A stretch of 64,000 nt of DNA from Polynucleobacter rarus (GTDB lineage: Bacteria > Pseudomonadota > Gammaproteobacteria > Burkholderiales > Burkholderiaceae): assembly GCF_003072505.1 (NCBI RefSeq), contig NZ_NTGB01000001.1:1785955-1849954 (forward strand). The letters are read 5' to 3'. The notes below the pieces were generated by a model. That model made no database searches. It saw only the letters and a list, made by a program, of their open reading frames with translations, and was not told the origin of the DNA. The translations under genes and the position numbers were made by a program. Shown in pieces: positions 34,050 through 43,315 of the stretch (positions are counted from its first letter, which is position 1; each line of letters opens with the position of its first letter).

Positions 34050-35471
34050 ATGAATCCATCCATACCAAACCTTACTAACAATATTGAGTCGATCGATGCC
34101 AATGCAGCTGCCGAATTGGTGAGTTATGTCTCAGACACTGTTCTAGTGATGGACCAAGATGGAATCATTGAAAATGTCTTAAACACCCAAACTCCTGGAT
34201 TTAGTCATTTAAAGCATTTGATTGGAAAATCATGGCTTGAATGTAGCACTTTAGAAAGCCGTAAAAAAGTAGAGTCTCTTTTATCACCCACGGTCAGTGA
34301 AAATGCGCAAAAGTGGCGCCAAATTAACTTAAGTGTGCCCAATAATCCAGATCTGCCCTTAATGGTATCTGTCCTTCATCTTAAAAAAGACAATAAGATT
34401 TTAGGTATTGGACGAGATTTACGTAGCCTAGCAAACCTTCAACAACGATTGGTTGAAGCCCAACAAGCGATCGAAACGGATTATCTGCGACTTCGATTCG
34501 CAGAGGCGCGGTATCGTCAACTGTTTGACCTGAGCGTGAATGCACACATCATTATTGATGGTAGTACTTTCAAAATTATTGAGGCTAATTCTGTTGCCCA
34601 AAGCCTTATGACGGATAAGGCTCGGAGGATGGTTGGACGATCTCTCGCAGAATTTATTGATATGAATGACTTTAGTCAATTACAAGAGTTGTTAAATAAC
34701 TCTAGAAATATCAATACTCCTAAAAAAGCAAATGTGAAATTAGTTAAAAACACAGTCCAAGCTGAAATAACTGTGAACTTCTTAAGAGAAGAAAATCAAA
34801 CTGTATTTTTAATTAATGTCACTCCATTATCAGAAATCATTCAGGACTTTAAGCTCAATCCAAATAATGAACGCCTAATTAGTGCGATTCAGTTTTCTTC
34901 AGATGCGTTTGTAATTACCGATCTGAATGGCAAAATTTATAGTGCTAATCAAACTTTTGCTGAGATGACGCAAGTTGAAAAATCAAGTGATTTGGTTGAT
35001 GAACCGATTGATAATTGGCTTGGACGCGCAAGCATTGATTTAAGGGTGATTCTTAATAATCTAAAAGATAAAAACTCGATTAAACACTACATTACTAATA
35101 TTGTGCCTAGCGGTAATGCAACTGGTATTGAGGTAGAAGTCTCAGCTGTCAAAGTTGTCACTGAACAAGAGTCTTATATTGGGTTTAACATTAGGCAAAT
35201 CAGCCAACGCCTTTCACAGCGTGGACAGGCAACGAGCGATCTTAAACAAACTGCTACAAAGCTAACAGAACTCGTAGGACGAGTTCCGTTGAAAGATATT
35301 GTGAGTGAGACTACTGACATGATTGAAAAAATGTGCATTATGTCTGCGCTTGAACTCACCATGAATAATCGTGTTTCTGCATCAGAAATGTTAGGCTTAT
35401 CCCGTCAAAGTCTTTACATTAAAATGCGCCGTTTTGGTATTACCGATCCAAACGGAACCGAAGATTTGTAA
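34050..35471 (+). CDS. ppsR: Transcriptional regulator PpsR/CrtJ
   Basis: This 473-residue repressor of aerobic photosynthesis gene expression has an N-terminal PAS-like domain, a linking helix (about 128-160), two PAS domains (about 160-260 and 278-385) and a C-terminal Fis-type helix-turn-helix (ALELTMNNRVSASEMLGLSR and QSLYIKMRRFG). Only two cysteines occur, Cys65 and Cys429; the latter matches the HTH cysteine of Rhodobacter PpsR, but the partner near residue 250 is absent. Paired TGT-N12-ACA sites precede it. No strong ribosome-binding site is seen, so its level may be low. Confidence 0.94.
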   Translation: MNPSIPNLTNNIESIDANAAAELVSYVSDTVLVMDQDGIIENVLNTQTPGFSHLKHLIGKSWLECSTLESRKKVESLLSPTVSENAQKWRQINLSVPNNPDLPLMVSVLHLKKDNKILGIGRDLRSLANLQQRLVEAQQAIETDYLRLRFAEARYRQLFDLSVNAHIIIDGSTFKIIEANSVAQSLMTDKARRMVGRSLAEFIDMNDFSQLQELLNNSRNINTPKKANVKLVKNTVQAEITVNFLREENQTVFLINVTPLSEIIQDFKLNPNNERLISAIQFSSDAFVITDLNGKIYSANQTFAEMTQVEKSSDLVDEPIDNWLGRASIDLRVILNNLKDKNSIKHYITNIVPSGNATGIEVEVSAVKVVTEQESYIGFNIRQISQRLSQRGQATSDLKQTATKLTELVGRVPLKDIVSETTDMIEKMCIMSALELTMNNRVSASEMLGLSRQSLYIKMRRFGITDPNGTEDL

Positions 35472-35479
35472 CGAAGGCA

Positions 35480-36166
35480 ATGATGCAAGAAACATCATTG
35501 TTGTGCCTTGTAAATTACCCCTCAAGCTCAATACCCTGGGGAATCTCTCGCCTAGTCATCGGTAAATATCCATTCAAAAATATTCCAGGTATCAAGTTTG
35601 TCAAGGTCCTTGGATGTGGCAAGCATGGTGGCTTTGATTTAAATCCAAGTTTCAACAAGCAAGGTTTACTTTGCGTTTTCGACTCAATGGAACGAGCTAA
35701 AGACTTTTTGAATACTTCAAATATTATTGAGAATTATAAAAAACACTCAAGTGAGTTTTTTTCTGTAATGCTCCAAGCATATTCGTCTAAAGGTTCTTGG
35801 TCTAAAAACACGCTTCAAATAACGCAAGAAGCTCCGTTAACAGGACCCATCGCAGGAATTACACGTGCCTCGATCAAGTTTTCAAAAGCCCCCGAATTCT
35901 GGAGTAAAGCGCCACCTGCGCAAGCGTCTTTAGAACGCGACCCAGGTTGCATTCTTGCCGCAGGTATCGGCGAAGCTCCTTATTTGCGACAAGCCACATT
36001 TACGATGTGGGAATCAACTGCAGCAATGGATCAATACGCCCGCAGTGGAGCCCATTTACAAGCTATTCAAACCGCTTATAAAGGTGAGTTCTTTACTGAA
36101 TCTATGTTTACGAGATTCGTACCAATCGATGCCAAAGGGGTTTGGCGAGGCAAGCACTATGGCTAA
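35480..36166 (+). CDS. crtA: Spheroidene monooxygenase (CrtA)
   Basis: CrtA adds the keto group that converts spheroidene to spheroidenone when oxygen is present. The 228-residue sequence carries the family blocks GKHGGFDLNPS, LTGPIAGITRASI and RDPGCILAAGIGEAP, followed by the C-terminal FTRFVPIDAKG. It starts 9 nt after ppsR and its end overlaps crtD by 8 nt, so ppaA-ppsR-crtA-crtD-crtC looks like one plus-strand unit. The spheroidenone prediction depends on the other crt genes here. Confidence 0.93.
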   Translation: MMQETSLLCLVNYPSSSIPWGISRLVIGKYPFKNIPGIKFVKVLGCGKHGGFDLNPSFNKQGLLCVFDSMERAKDFLNTSNIIENYKKHSSEFFSVMLQAYSSKGSWSKNTLQITQEAPLTGPIAGITRASIKFSKAPEFWSKAPPAQASLERDPGCILAAGIGEAPYLRQATFTMWESTAAMDQYARSGAHLQAIQTAYKGEFFTESMFTRFVPIDAKGVWRGKHYG

Positions 36167-37646
36167 GCAAAAAATTATTATTATTGGCGGTGGTATCGCT
36201 GGGCTTTCTGCCTGCTTACGTTTGTCTCATCAAGGGTATGACGTTACTCTGCTAGAAAAAGAGCATCATCCTGGAGGGAAAATTCGTACTCTTCAAGCTG
36301 GTAATCTGAACATTGATTCTGGCCCAACCGTATTCACGATGCGCTGGGTTTTTGAAGAATTATTTAAAGAATGTGGTGAAGACTTTAGCAGTTTAATTGC
36401 CACAACGAAGCTTCCTGTGTTAGCAAGGCATTTTTGGGGTAAAGATCAACTCGATTTATTTGCTGATCAACAATTAAGTGCCCAAGCGATTCGAGATTTC
36501 TCTGGAAAAAAACAAGCCGATTTATTTTTAGACTTTTGCCGAGTCAGTCAAAAAGTCTATGACTCACTAGAAAAACCTTATATTCGGGCACGTCGCCCAA
36601 GTCTTCCCAGCATGATGAGTCAACTCGGCCTATCTGGCACCAAAACATTGATGGGTATTGGTCCTTTTAAAAATCTTTGGCAATCACTTGAATCGTTTTT
36701 TCCAGACCCTCGGCTACAACAACTCTTTGGACGGTACGCCACTTATTGCGGATCATCTCCTTTTTTAGCCCCAGCAACCTTAATGCTCATTGCTCATGTA
36801 GAGACGGCTGGCGTTTGGTCAATCAACGGTGGTATGACAGAACTACCAAAAACCATCGCTCAATTAGCCTTGGCTAGGGGAGCTAAAATCCGATACGGAA
36901 CCCTTGTAAAAAAAATAAAATGTTTAAACCAAAAAGTGTCTCAAGTAGAACTCGACACCGGTGAAATCATCCCTGCGGATGCCATTATTTTCAATGGTGA
37001 TATTGCTGCACTTTCTAGTGGCCTATTGGGAGGTGAGGTAAGTACGGCAACACCGCCTATCCCCACGGTATCCTCTTTATCTGCAGTGACTTGGTCCGCG
37101 AGTATCCCCGCAAATCAATTACCAATCAGTCATCACAATGTTTTCTTTGATGATGACTATCAGAGTGAATTTACAAATATTTTTACTGAAAATAGACTTC
37201 CTCAAAAACCAACTGTATATCTATGCGCTCAAAGTCGAACTCATACAGAAAACTTATCATCTCCAACAGAAAAAGTTTTGCTGCTAGTCAATGCGCCAGC
37301 AAATGGGGATTCCTCTACCTCTCAAAAGGAAATTGAGTTATGTCAAAACAAGGTCTTTCAACTACTTGGCAAAAGTGGCTTTCAAATCAACCCGCAGTCT
37401 TGGGAAATGGTCAGAACAACACCGCAAGATTTTCATCAGCTATTTCCGGCAACCAAGGGAGCGCTGTATGGCATGGCAACCCACGGTTGGATGAGCTCCT
37501 TTCAACGGCCCAGTTCAATCTCCAAGATCAAGAATCTATTTTTAGCCGGGGGCAGCGTTCATCCGGGACCGGGAGTACCAATGGCTGCCTTGTCGGGAAG
37601 ACTGGCGGCCGCAACGCTGATGGATCACCTGCCTTTGACCAAGTAG
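36159..37646 (+). CDS. crtD: Hydroxyneurosporene / methoxyneurosporene dehydrogenase (CrtD)
   Basis: CrtD introduces the C3,4 double bond in the spheroidene route. The ATG at 36159 gives MAKQKIIIIGGGIAGLSACL, the expected FAD-binding N-terminus; the open frame extends upstream into crtA without support. The 495 residues include the phytoene-dehydrogenase signature ending LAGGSVHPGPGVPMAALSGR. The last 307 nt are also covered by the crtC frame. It is one of two phytoene-desaturase-type enzymes in the window, the other being CrtI. Confidence 0.92.
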   Translation: MAKQKIIIIGGGIAGLSACLRLSHQGYDVTLLEKEHHPGGKIRTLQAGNLNIDSGPTVFTMRWVFEELFKECGEDFSSLIATTKLPVLARHFWGKDQLDLFADQQLSAQAIRDFSGKKQADLFLDFCRVSQKVYDSLEKPYIRARRPSLPSMMSQLGLSGTKTLMGIGPFKNLWQSLESFFPDPRLQQLFGRYATYCGSSPFLAPATLMLIAHVETAGVWSINGGMTELPKTIAQLALARGAKIRYGTLVKKIKCLNQKVSQVELDTGEIIPADAIIFNGDIAALSSGLLGGEVSTATPPIPTVSSLSAVTWSASIPANQLPISHHNVFFDDDYQSEFTNIFTENRLPQKPTVYLCAQSRTHTENLSSPTEKVLLLVNAPANGDSSTSQKEIELCQNKVFQLLGKSGFQINPQSWEMVRTTPQDFHQLFPATKGALYGMATHGWMSSFQRPSSISKIKNLFLAGGSVHPGPGVPMAALSGRLAAATLMDHLPLTK

Positions 37647-38551
37647 TCCCCCATGGTGGTTACCTTTGGTGGTATGTCGATGGGATCAGTGATGATGGTC
37701 AACATGGCATCACTATTATTGCTTTTATAGGGAGCGTCTTCTCACCCTACTACCTATGGGCCAACCGTAAGGATTTTGCCGACCCCAATAATCACTGCTG
37801 TATCAATGTTGCCCTTTATAGCCCTGGTAAAAAGAGATGGACGATGACCGAAAGAGGTAAACGCTTTAATTACCGAGATGCAAGCAACTTTAAAGTAGGA
37901 CCAAGTGATCTGCATTGGAACGGACAATCTTTAGAAATTAATATCAAAGAACGTGCAGTTCCATTTGGTCAAAAAGTAATCGGTAAAGTGAAGGTGCATC
38001 CAGAGCAATTATTTAATTATTCAGTCCCTCTTGATGCGCAGGGTAAGCATCGCTGGGGACCGTTAGCTCCCACATCTCGGGTTGAAGTGGAGTTTACTGA
38101 GCCACAACTCAAATGGTCTGGACATGCTTATTTAGATTCGAATGAGGGTGATGAACCCATCAATCGTCCCTTTTTAGAATGGGATTGGGCAAGATCTTTA
38201 TTAAAAGATGGCAGTACTGCAGTAATGTATGACGTTCGTGAAAAAAATGGTCGTGAATATCTCTTAGCTCTGAAGTTTAATCAAGATGGCAGTATTACAA
38301 ATTTTGAGCTTGGAAGTCGCCAGGCTCTTCCTAAAACTATGTGGCACATTCAACGTCATATTCGCTCAGATAAAACCAAGGTTGCAGTCATCCAAGATCT
38401 TGAAGATACACCTTTTTATAGCCGCTCTATTTTACAAAGCATCTGGCTAGGGGAAGAAGTAAGCTGTATGCATGAAACCTTAAATGTCCCTAGATTTTCT
38501 GCAACAATTGTACAAATGATGCTACCTTGGAGAATGCCAAGGCTCACTTAG
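37340..38551 (+). CDS. crtC: Hydroxyneurosporene synthase / carotenoid 1,2-hydratase (CrtC)
   Basis: CrtC adds water to the C1,2 double bond of neurosporene or lycopene. The conserved part begins around residue 100 (VVPHGGYLWWYVDGISDDGQ, then GSVFSPYYLWANR) and runs to the end with HETLNVPRF. The frame is open from an ATG at 37340, 307 nt inside crtD in another frame. The only other usable start is a TTG at 37487, because no ATG, GTG or TTG lies between it and the conserved region. Rubrivivax CrtC is also longer than Rhodobacter CrtC, as I recall. The real start is uncertain; the gene is not. Confidence 0.9.
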   Translation: MSKQGLSTTWQKWLSNQPAVLGNGQNNTARFSSAISGNQGSAVWHGNPRLDELLSTAQFNLQDQESIFSRGQRSSGTGSTNGCLVGKTGGRNADGSPAFDQVVPHGGYLWWYVDGISDDGQHGITIIAFIGSVFSPYYLWANRKDFADPNNHCCINVALYSPGKKRWTMTERGKRFNYRDASNFKVGPSDLHWNGQSLEINIKERAVPFGQKVIGKVKVHPEQLFNYSVPLDAQGKHRWGPLAPTSRVEVEFTEPQLKWSGHAYLDSNEGDEPINRPFLEWDWARSLLKDGSTAVMYDVREKNGREYLLALKFNQDGSITNFELGSRQALPKTMWHIQRHIRSDKTKVAVIQDLEDTPFYSRSILQSIWLGEEVSCMHETLNVPRFSATIVQMMLPWRMPRLT

Positions 38552-38561
38552 ACAGAGAAGG

Positions 38562-39647
38562 TTAGTTCATTCGTGCTAAACGATGTCTCTCTGCTTTTTC
38601 AAGCGTATTGATAACCCAAACCATACGTTGCTCTAAACTACCGGCATAGTGCGCGTATGGGTCTTCAAATGGCACAGCCTCAACCAAGTATTGAATCTCT
38701 TTAATCGGCTCAAGATTGGTTTTCACTTGTTTGACATGAATCATGGCCGATAAAGCCTTCAGCATTAATACCTTTTTACGACCACTCGACACAATCGCGC
38801 GTTGAGATACAGAATCTAAATCTTGTTTTTCAATTTGGCGGCCAATTTGTGCATAAACTAACCTTGCACCATAAATAGCAGCCCTACAATCTCTGGGTAA
38901 TTTTGTAATACCATTTTGTGAGCGTTGATATAAGGTATCCGCCGTTTTTAGTAAGCGGTCCACTACCCGAGCTATTTCAGCGGTAAAAGTAGGATTTTTT
39001 AACCAGTCGTCCGGGTTGATACCCTCTTCACGCAACCAATCCTGTGGCAAATACAATCTACCATTACGGGCATCTTCGCCAACATCACGGGCAATATTCG
39101 TCAATTGCATGGCTAAACCCAATTCGCAGGCTCGCTCAATTGGTTCATGGTAGCGCGTACCCATAATGAGAGACATCATCGCACCAACAGTCCCTGCAAC
39201 ACGGGCTGCATATTCATAAAGTTCATCAATGGTGTCATATCTGCGCCCCATCTTATCCCACTTAAAGCCTTCCAGTAATGCCTCTAGGAGAGTTTTAGGA
39301 ATTTTGTATTCAGCAACAACGATTGCAAGGGCTCTATCCGCAGGTACATCCATCGGTTGACCTTGATAAATCAAATCAATCCGTTCTTGTAATGTTTGAA
39401 TGATACTAATATCATCGCCACCATCATCAACAATATCGTCCATTAATCTACAAAAAGCGTACAAAGCAATGGACGGATTACGAACGCGCTTTGGTAAAAC
39501 TCTGGAAGCAGCAAAAAATGATTTCGAACCCCCACGCATCAGTTCTTCGCACTGAATCGTATCGGTAGTTGTAGATGATGAGCTATTGGCCATCAAACTT
39601 TGATGTTGAAACATCGCGAAGGGATTAATCAGTAATTTAGAAAGCAT
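38562..39647 (-). CDS. crtB: Phytoene synthase (CrtB)
   Basis: CrtB condenses two geranylgeranyl diphosphates to phytoene. The 361-residue protein has the squalene/phytoene synthase motifs: the first Asp-rich block RLMDDIVDD (about residues 66-74) and the second, QLTNIARDVGEDARNGRLYL. The N-terminus has about 30 extra residues (LLINPFAMF and a Ser/Thr-rich run) before the conserved start, so MANSSSS could be an alternative initiation site. It overlaps crtI by 11 nt. Its stop is only 10 bp from the crtC stop on the other strand. Confidence 0.94.
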   Translation of the reverse strand: MLSKLLINPFAMFQHQSLMANSSSSTTTDTIQCEELMRGGSKSFFAASRVLPKRVRNPSIALYAFCRLMDDIVDDGGDDISIIQTLQERIDLIYQGQPMDVPADRALAIVVAEYKIPKTLLEALLEGFKWDKMGRRYDTIDELYEYAARVAGTVGAMMSLIMGTRYHEPIERACELGLAMQLTNIARDVGEDARNGRLYLPQDWLREEGINPDDWLKNPTFTAEIARVVDRLLKTADTLYQRSQNGITKLPRDCRAAIYGARLVYAQIGRQIEKQDLDSVSQRAIVSSGRKKVLMLKALSAMIHVKQVKTNLEPIKEIQYLVEAVPFEDPYAHYAGSLEQRMVWVINTLEKAERHRLARMN

Positions 39648-41196
39648 GGTTGCTCCTTTTTTGAACTGCCGGCATTACGCTCTCCAAAGCTTTTGCCGAT
39701 GATAAAACGCCAGGAATTCCAGCGCCAGGATGAGTGCTTGCGCCTACCATATATAAACCTTGAATATCTTCACTAATATTATGTGGTCTAAACCAAGCAC
39801 TTTGCAAGAGCAAAGGTTCAAGCCCAAATGCGGCCCCTTTAAAAGATAAAAGATTATCCTTAAAGTCCTGCGGTGTCATACAAAAAGATTCTGTAATATG
39901 CTCACCAAGTCCAGGTAATACTGTTTGTTCTAAATATGCCTGTATCGAAGTACGGTAAGACTCCATTTCAGTTTGCCAGTTGACCCCACTATCAAGATGC
40001 GGAACCGGTGATAAAACATAGAAAGTATCATGTCCATTTGGCGCCATTGAAGGATCGGTTGCCGTAGGACGGTGAAGATATAAACTAAAATCTTTTGCCA
40101 AATGATGCTTTTTAAAAATATCTGTGAGCAAAGACTCATAACGATCACCGAGCAACATCATATGATGAGGTACCTCAGGGTATTGACGTTTAACCCCAAA
40201 ATACCAAACAAATAAGCTCATTGAATATCGACCATTTTCGACCTTCTTATTAGTCCAATGTTTTCGATATTTTTCCTCTACTAAATAGCGATAGGTCCAG
40301 GCAGAATCGGCATTAGAAACCACGTGGTCGGCATAAAGAATTTGTCCATCCTGAAGAGTAACGCCGGTTACTTTATTGTCAGAAATGTTGATTTTATCTA
40401 CTTGGCTTTTGTACCGAATTTTTACACCAAGTCCATCTAATAGTTTCGCCATACCGCGGATTAATTCACCGGTACCACCCATGACAGAATGGACTCCCCA
40501 CTTACGCTCGAGGGAATTAATTAAGGCATACACAGCTGTTACAGAAAAGGGATTGCCACCAATCAATAAGGGATGAAAACTCATCACTTGACGTAATTGG
40601 GGATCCTTAAAATATCTTGCAACCAGAGTGTAAATACTCTCCCAAGCTTTCATTTTGATCATACTTGGCAGAGCTTTTAATAGATCAGTAAATTTTGTAA
40701 AAGCGACGGCGCTTAAATCCTCAAAGCCAAGCTTGTAACATTTCTCGGCTTCCTTTAAAAATTTTTCATAACCGGGTAAATCACGCGGAGAAAATTTAGC
40801 CACTTCTGCTCGCATTTTCTCAGGATCACCGGTGTAATTAAAAATTTTCCCATCATTGAAGCGCACTTGATAAAAAGGATCCATTAAACGCAGATCAATA
40901 TCATCGCTCATTTTTTTACCGCATAGAGTCCATAATTCTTCCAATAAGAATGGTGCGGTAATAATTGTAGGGCCAGCATCAAAAGTATAGCCATTTCTAC
41001 GATGAACATAAGCCCGACCACCTGGAGAATCTAATTTTTCAAGAACAGTGACTTCATAACCTTTTACTGCTAATCGGATGGCAGCAGCAAGGCCACCAAA
41101 GCCTGAGCCAATTACAATAGCTCTGGAATGTTCTGGATGTGATTGATCTTCATTACTAAGATAAGAAATCTTAAATCGATCAACTTGAGTATCCAC
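39637..41196 (-). CDS. crtI: Phytoene desaturase (CrtI)
   Basis: CrtI carries out successive desaturations of phytoene towards neurosporene or lycopene. The 519-residue FAD enzyme has an N-terminal AIVIGSGFGGLAAAIRLAVK motif and PGGRAYV. The C-terminal signature is VGASTHPGAGIPGVLSSAK. The number of desaturations cannot be told from sequence; with CrtC, D, F and A present, neurosporene-derived spheroidene is expected. It is separated from pufC by a terminator, so it probably has its own promoter, although the 63-bp gap shows no clear PpsR site. Confidence 0.94.
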   Translation of the reverse strand: MDTQVDRFKISYLSNEDQSHPEHSRAIVIGSGFGGLAAAIRLAVKGYEVTVLEKLDSPGGRAYVHRRNGYTFDAGPTIITAPFLLEELWTLCGKKMSDDIDLRLMDPFYQVRFNDGKIFNYTGDPEKMRAEVAKFSPRDLPGYEKFLKEAEKCYKLGFEDLSAVAFTKFTDLLKALPSMIKMKAWESIYTLVARYFKDPQLRQVMSFHPLLIGGNPFSVTAVYALINSLERKWGVHSVMGGTGELIRGMAKLLDGLGVKIRYKSQVDKINISDNKVTGVTLQDGQILYADHVVSNADSAWTYRYLVEEKYRKHWTNKKVENGRYSMSLFVWYFGVKRQYPEVPHHMMLLGDRYESLLTDIFKKHHLAKDFSLYLHRPTATDPSMAPNGHDTFYVLSPVPHLDSGVNWQTEMESYRTSIQAYLEQTVLPGLGEHITESFCMTPQDFKDNLLSFKGAAFGLEPLLLQSAWFRPHNISEDIQGLYMVGASTHPGAGIPGVLSSAKALESVMPAVQKRSNHAF

Positions 41197-41209
41197 TACT
41201 GATTCCTTT

Positions 41210-41233
41210 AAAAAATGGCGCCCTAAGGCGCCA
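41210..41233 (-). terminator. Rho-independent terminator downstream of pufC
   Basis: On the minus strand a 7-bp GC-rich stem, TGGCGCC-TTAG-GGCGCCA, is followed by TTTTTT. It lies between pufC and crtI and should end the puf message, separating the puf and crtIB units. Confidence 0.85.
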
Positions 41234-41259
41234 TAAAACAGCGCTACAACACCGGTAAA

Positions 41260-42303
41260 TTATTTAGCTGCCAAAGACGTTCCAACCTTCGGAGTCTCTG
41301 AATATTGCTTCGCTAAATAAGGATAATCTGCAAGCATACTTTTGCCGTAGAGGGGCTTATTTACTCCCTGATGGCAAGTGGCACAATTAGCTTTAGCCAC
41401 GTCTCCTAGGCCACCTAAACGATGTGCTGGGAAAGTGGATGACAATGGCTCCATATACGTATTATTAGTATCTTTTACCATTTGAATCGCATACCAAGCC
41501 AAACCTCTCTGAGGAGTACTTTGTGACCAATCTGCAAAGCTTCTTGAGTTATGACAATAGGTGCAATTTACTCCTAAAGATTTAGAGAAATGCATCATTA
41601 AGCCATACACATGCTCAGTTTCTTGAAGAGAATGAACATTACCATTTGGCAAACCTTCTTTACCCTGAATACGTGCTGGATTACTTTGTAACAAGTATTT
41701 AGAGAATGGCTCATTAGTTAAAGATGAATAGGCAACGGAAGCAGCTGGTGCATTCTGGCCATTACGTTGCCCTAAAGCAGGTCCACTAATACCTTGTGGC
41801 ACTTCTTTAAACCAAACATTTTGTGGAATATTATTACCACGATGGCAAGTGTAACAAGTTACACCCGTTTCTTTAACGTGATCTTTCCAATTTGCATTGA
41901 TATTTTGATTCATCTGAATCATGCGACGTGCAACTATTTTAGTATATTTAGCATCCTCAGCAAAATTAGCTACATTGTGGCAATAAGAACAACCATCTTG
42001 AGGTGCTACCCAACTAGTCATGCTTACCATAAACGTTGTAAATTGGGCTTGGCTTAAGTTGCCAAGTACTTTAACGTTTTTATAAACATCAGCAGCTTTG
42101 GGACCGTCTCCTGGAATAGGCCCTGTTGACGGAGGTAATTCATTCAGTTTTGCTTTATCCGCATTAATTCTTGGATTCTGCACGTTAACCATTGCAGTTC
42201 CTCTAAAACCACTTTGGTCTCTTTGGAAAGAAGGTCGTTCGCAACCAGATAGAATCAAAGAGGCGCCTAAAAGAGCAACTAGTGATAAATAAATTTTTCT
42301 CAT
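41260..42303 (-). CDS. pufC: Reaction centre tetraheme cytochrome c subunit (PufC)
   Basis: PufC carries electrons to the photo-oxidised special pair from the periplasm. The ATG at 42303 shares one base with the pufM stop; a longer frame to 42408 lies in pufM. The 347 residues start with a lipoprotein signal ([13 protein letters not shown], then LILSGC) and contain four CxxCH heme sites: CSYCH, CYTCH, CTYCH and CATCH. The distal Met ligands lie in helices such as FTTFMVSMTSW and RRMIQMNQ. All four hemes appear intact. Confidence 0.96.
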   Translation of the reverse strand: MRKIYLSLVALLGASLILSGCERPSFQRDQSGFRGTAMVNVQNPRINADKAKLNELPPSTGPIPGDGPKAADVYKNVKVLGNLSQAQFTTFMVSMTSWVAPQDGCSYCHNVANFAEDAKYTKIVARRMIQMNQNINANWKDHVKETGVTCYTCHRGNNIPQNVWFKEVPQGISGPALGQRNGQNAPAASVAYSSLTNEPFSKYLLQSNPARIQGKEGLPNGNVHSLQETEHVYGLMMHFSKSLGVNCTYCHNSRSFADWSQSTPQRGLAWYAIQMVKDTNNTYMEPLSSTFPAHRLGGLGDVAKANCATCHQGVNKPLYGKSMLADYPYLAKQYSETPKVGTSLAAK

Positions 42304-43295
42304 TATTTTGCTCCTTGAATTGCTGGTGTAAATGCTGGAGTAGCAATCGAAGGATCGATCATATTGGTTGATGGATAAGAAGGAACCATGCCATGATGCA
42401 TTGCCCACACGTACCAGTTATCTACAAATGTACCGGTTAACAAAATTCCAATACCACCTGAAATTGGGCACAATACCGCAAACCACCAAGCCCAACGGTG
42501 AATGGATTCCATCGTTGCATTAAAGCCCATGGTCCATCTCCAGAAAAGCGCTGCTCGTTCAGAGGCTGTACCACGATCGACAATTTGCTCAATCTCACGT
42601 TCACCACCATAACGACCAACCGCTAAAATAGTAGCGCCGTGCATTCCAAATAATAGAACAGAGCCATACAAGAAGAAGATCGATAACATATGAAATGGGT
42701 TATAAAACAAATTCCCATAACGAATCGATAATGCCGCTGTCCAGTCTAAGTGCGGGAAAATTCCAAAAGGGACTCCCTCGCTCCAACTGCCCATTAATAC
42801 TGGACGGAAGAGACCTAAAACAAGATATAACCAAATTGCAGCAGCAAAAGCCCAAGGCACGTGGGTACCCATCCCCAATGCTTTAGCGCGATTATAGGTT
42901 CTTAACCACCACAATAAAATCGAAGTTGTTAGGAATAGACCGCAGATATTCCACCAGCCACCTTCACTCAGAGGTGCTAGGCGAAGTCCATATTTAGGAG
43001 ATGGCGGATCTAATGAAAGCCAAAAGAGTTGTTTAACCATTTGAATTGGATTCCAACCCACTTGTGCAAGCATATTGAAACCAATAATCACAAATGCTGT
43101 CATGAAACAGATGAGTGATGCAACCCCTAAACGACCTAAATAGATTGGCCCTAATTGCGCATTTCCAAGCTTACCTAACAGATAACTGAAGCCAATGCCA
43201 CGACTACGCTCACGCATATCGTATTCATTAATTGGAACACCGTGATTATCCGGTCCAATAACTTGAGTTTGAGTGAATAGATTTTGATAGTCCAT
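42303..43295 (-). CDS. pufM: Reaction centre M subunit (PufM)
   Basis: The M subunit binds bacteriochlorophylls, bacteriopheophytin, quinone and the non-heme iron. The 330-residue protein starts [15 protein letters not shown] and has five membrane spans with the conserved ligand region [19 protein letters not shown] and [11 protein letters not shown]. The [20 protein letters not shown] segment holds the iron and quinone histidines. It is 20 nt downstream of pufL. The length is normal for members followed by pufC. Confidence 0.97.
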   Translation of the reverse strand: MDYQNLFTQTQVIGPDNHGVPINEYDMRERSRGIGFSYLLGKLGNAQLGPIYLGRLGVASLICFMTAFVIIGFNMLAQVGWNPIQMVKQLFWLSLDPPSPKYGLRLAPLSEGGWWNICGLFLTTSILLWWLRTYNRAKALGMGTHVPWAFAAAIWLYLVLGLFRPVLMGSWSEGVPFGIFPHLDWTAALSIRYGNLFYNPFHMLSIFFLYGSVLLFGMHGATILAVGRYGGEREIEQIVDRGTASERAALFWRWTMGFNATMESIHRWAWWFAVLCPISGGIGILLTGTFVDNWYVWAMHHGMVPSYPSTNMIDPSIATPAFTPAIQGAK

Positions 43296-43315
43296 ATTAA
43301 TTCTCCGAAATCACA

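Noticed and set aside
41794..42057. Long antisense frame within pufC
   Set aside because: It is a shadow of the strong pufC coding frame, with no ribosome-binding site or context.
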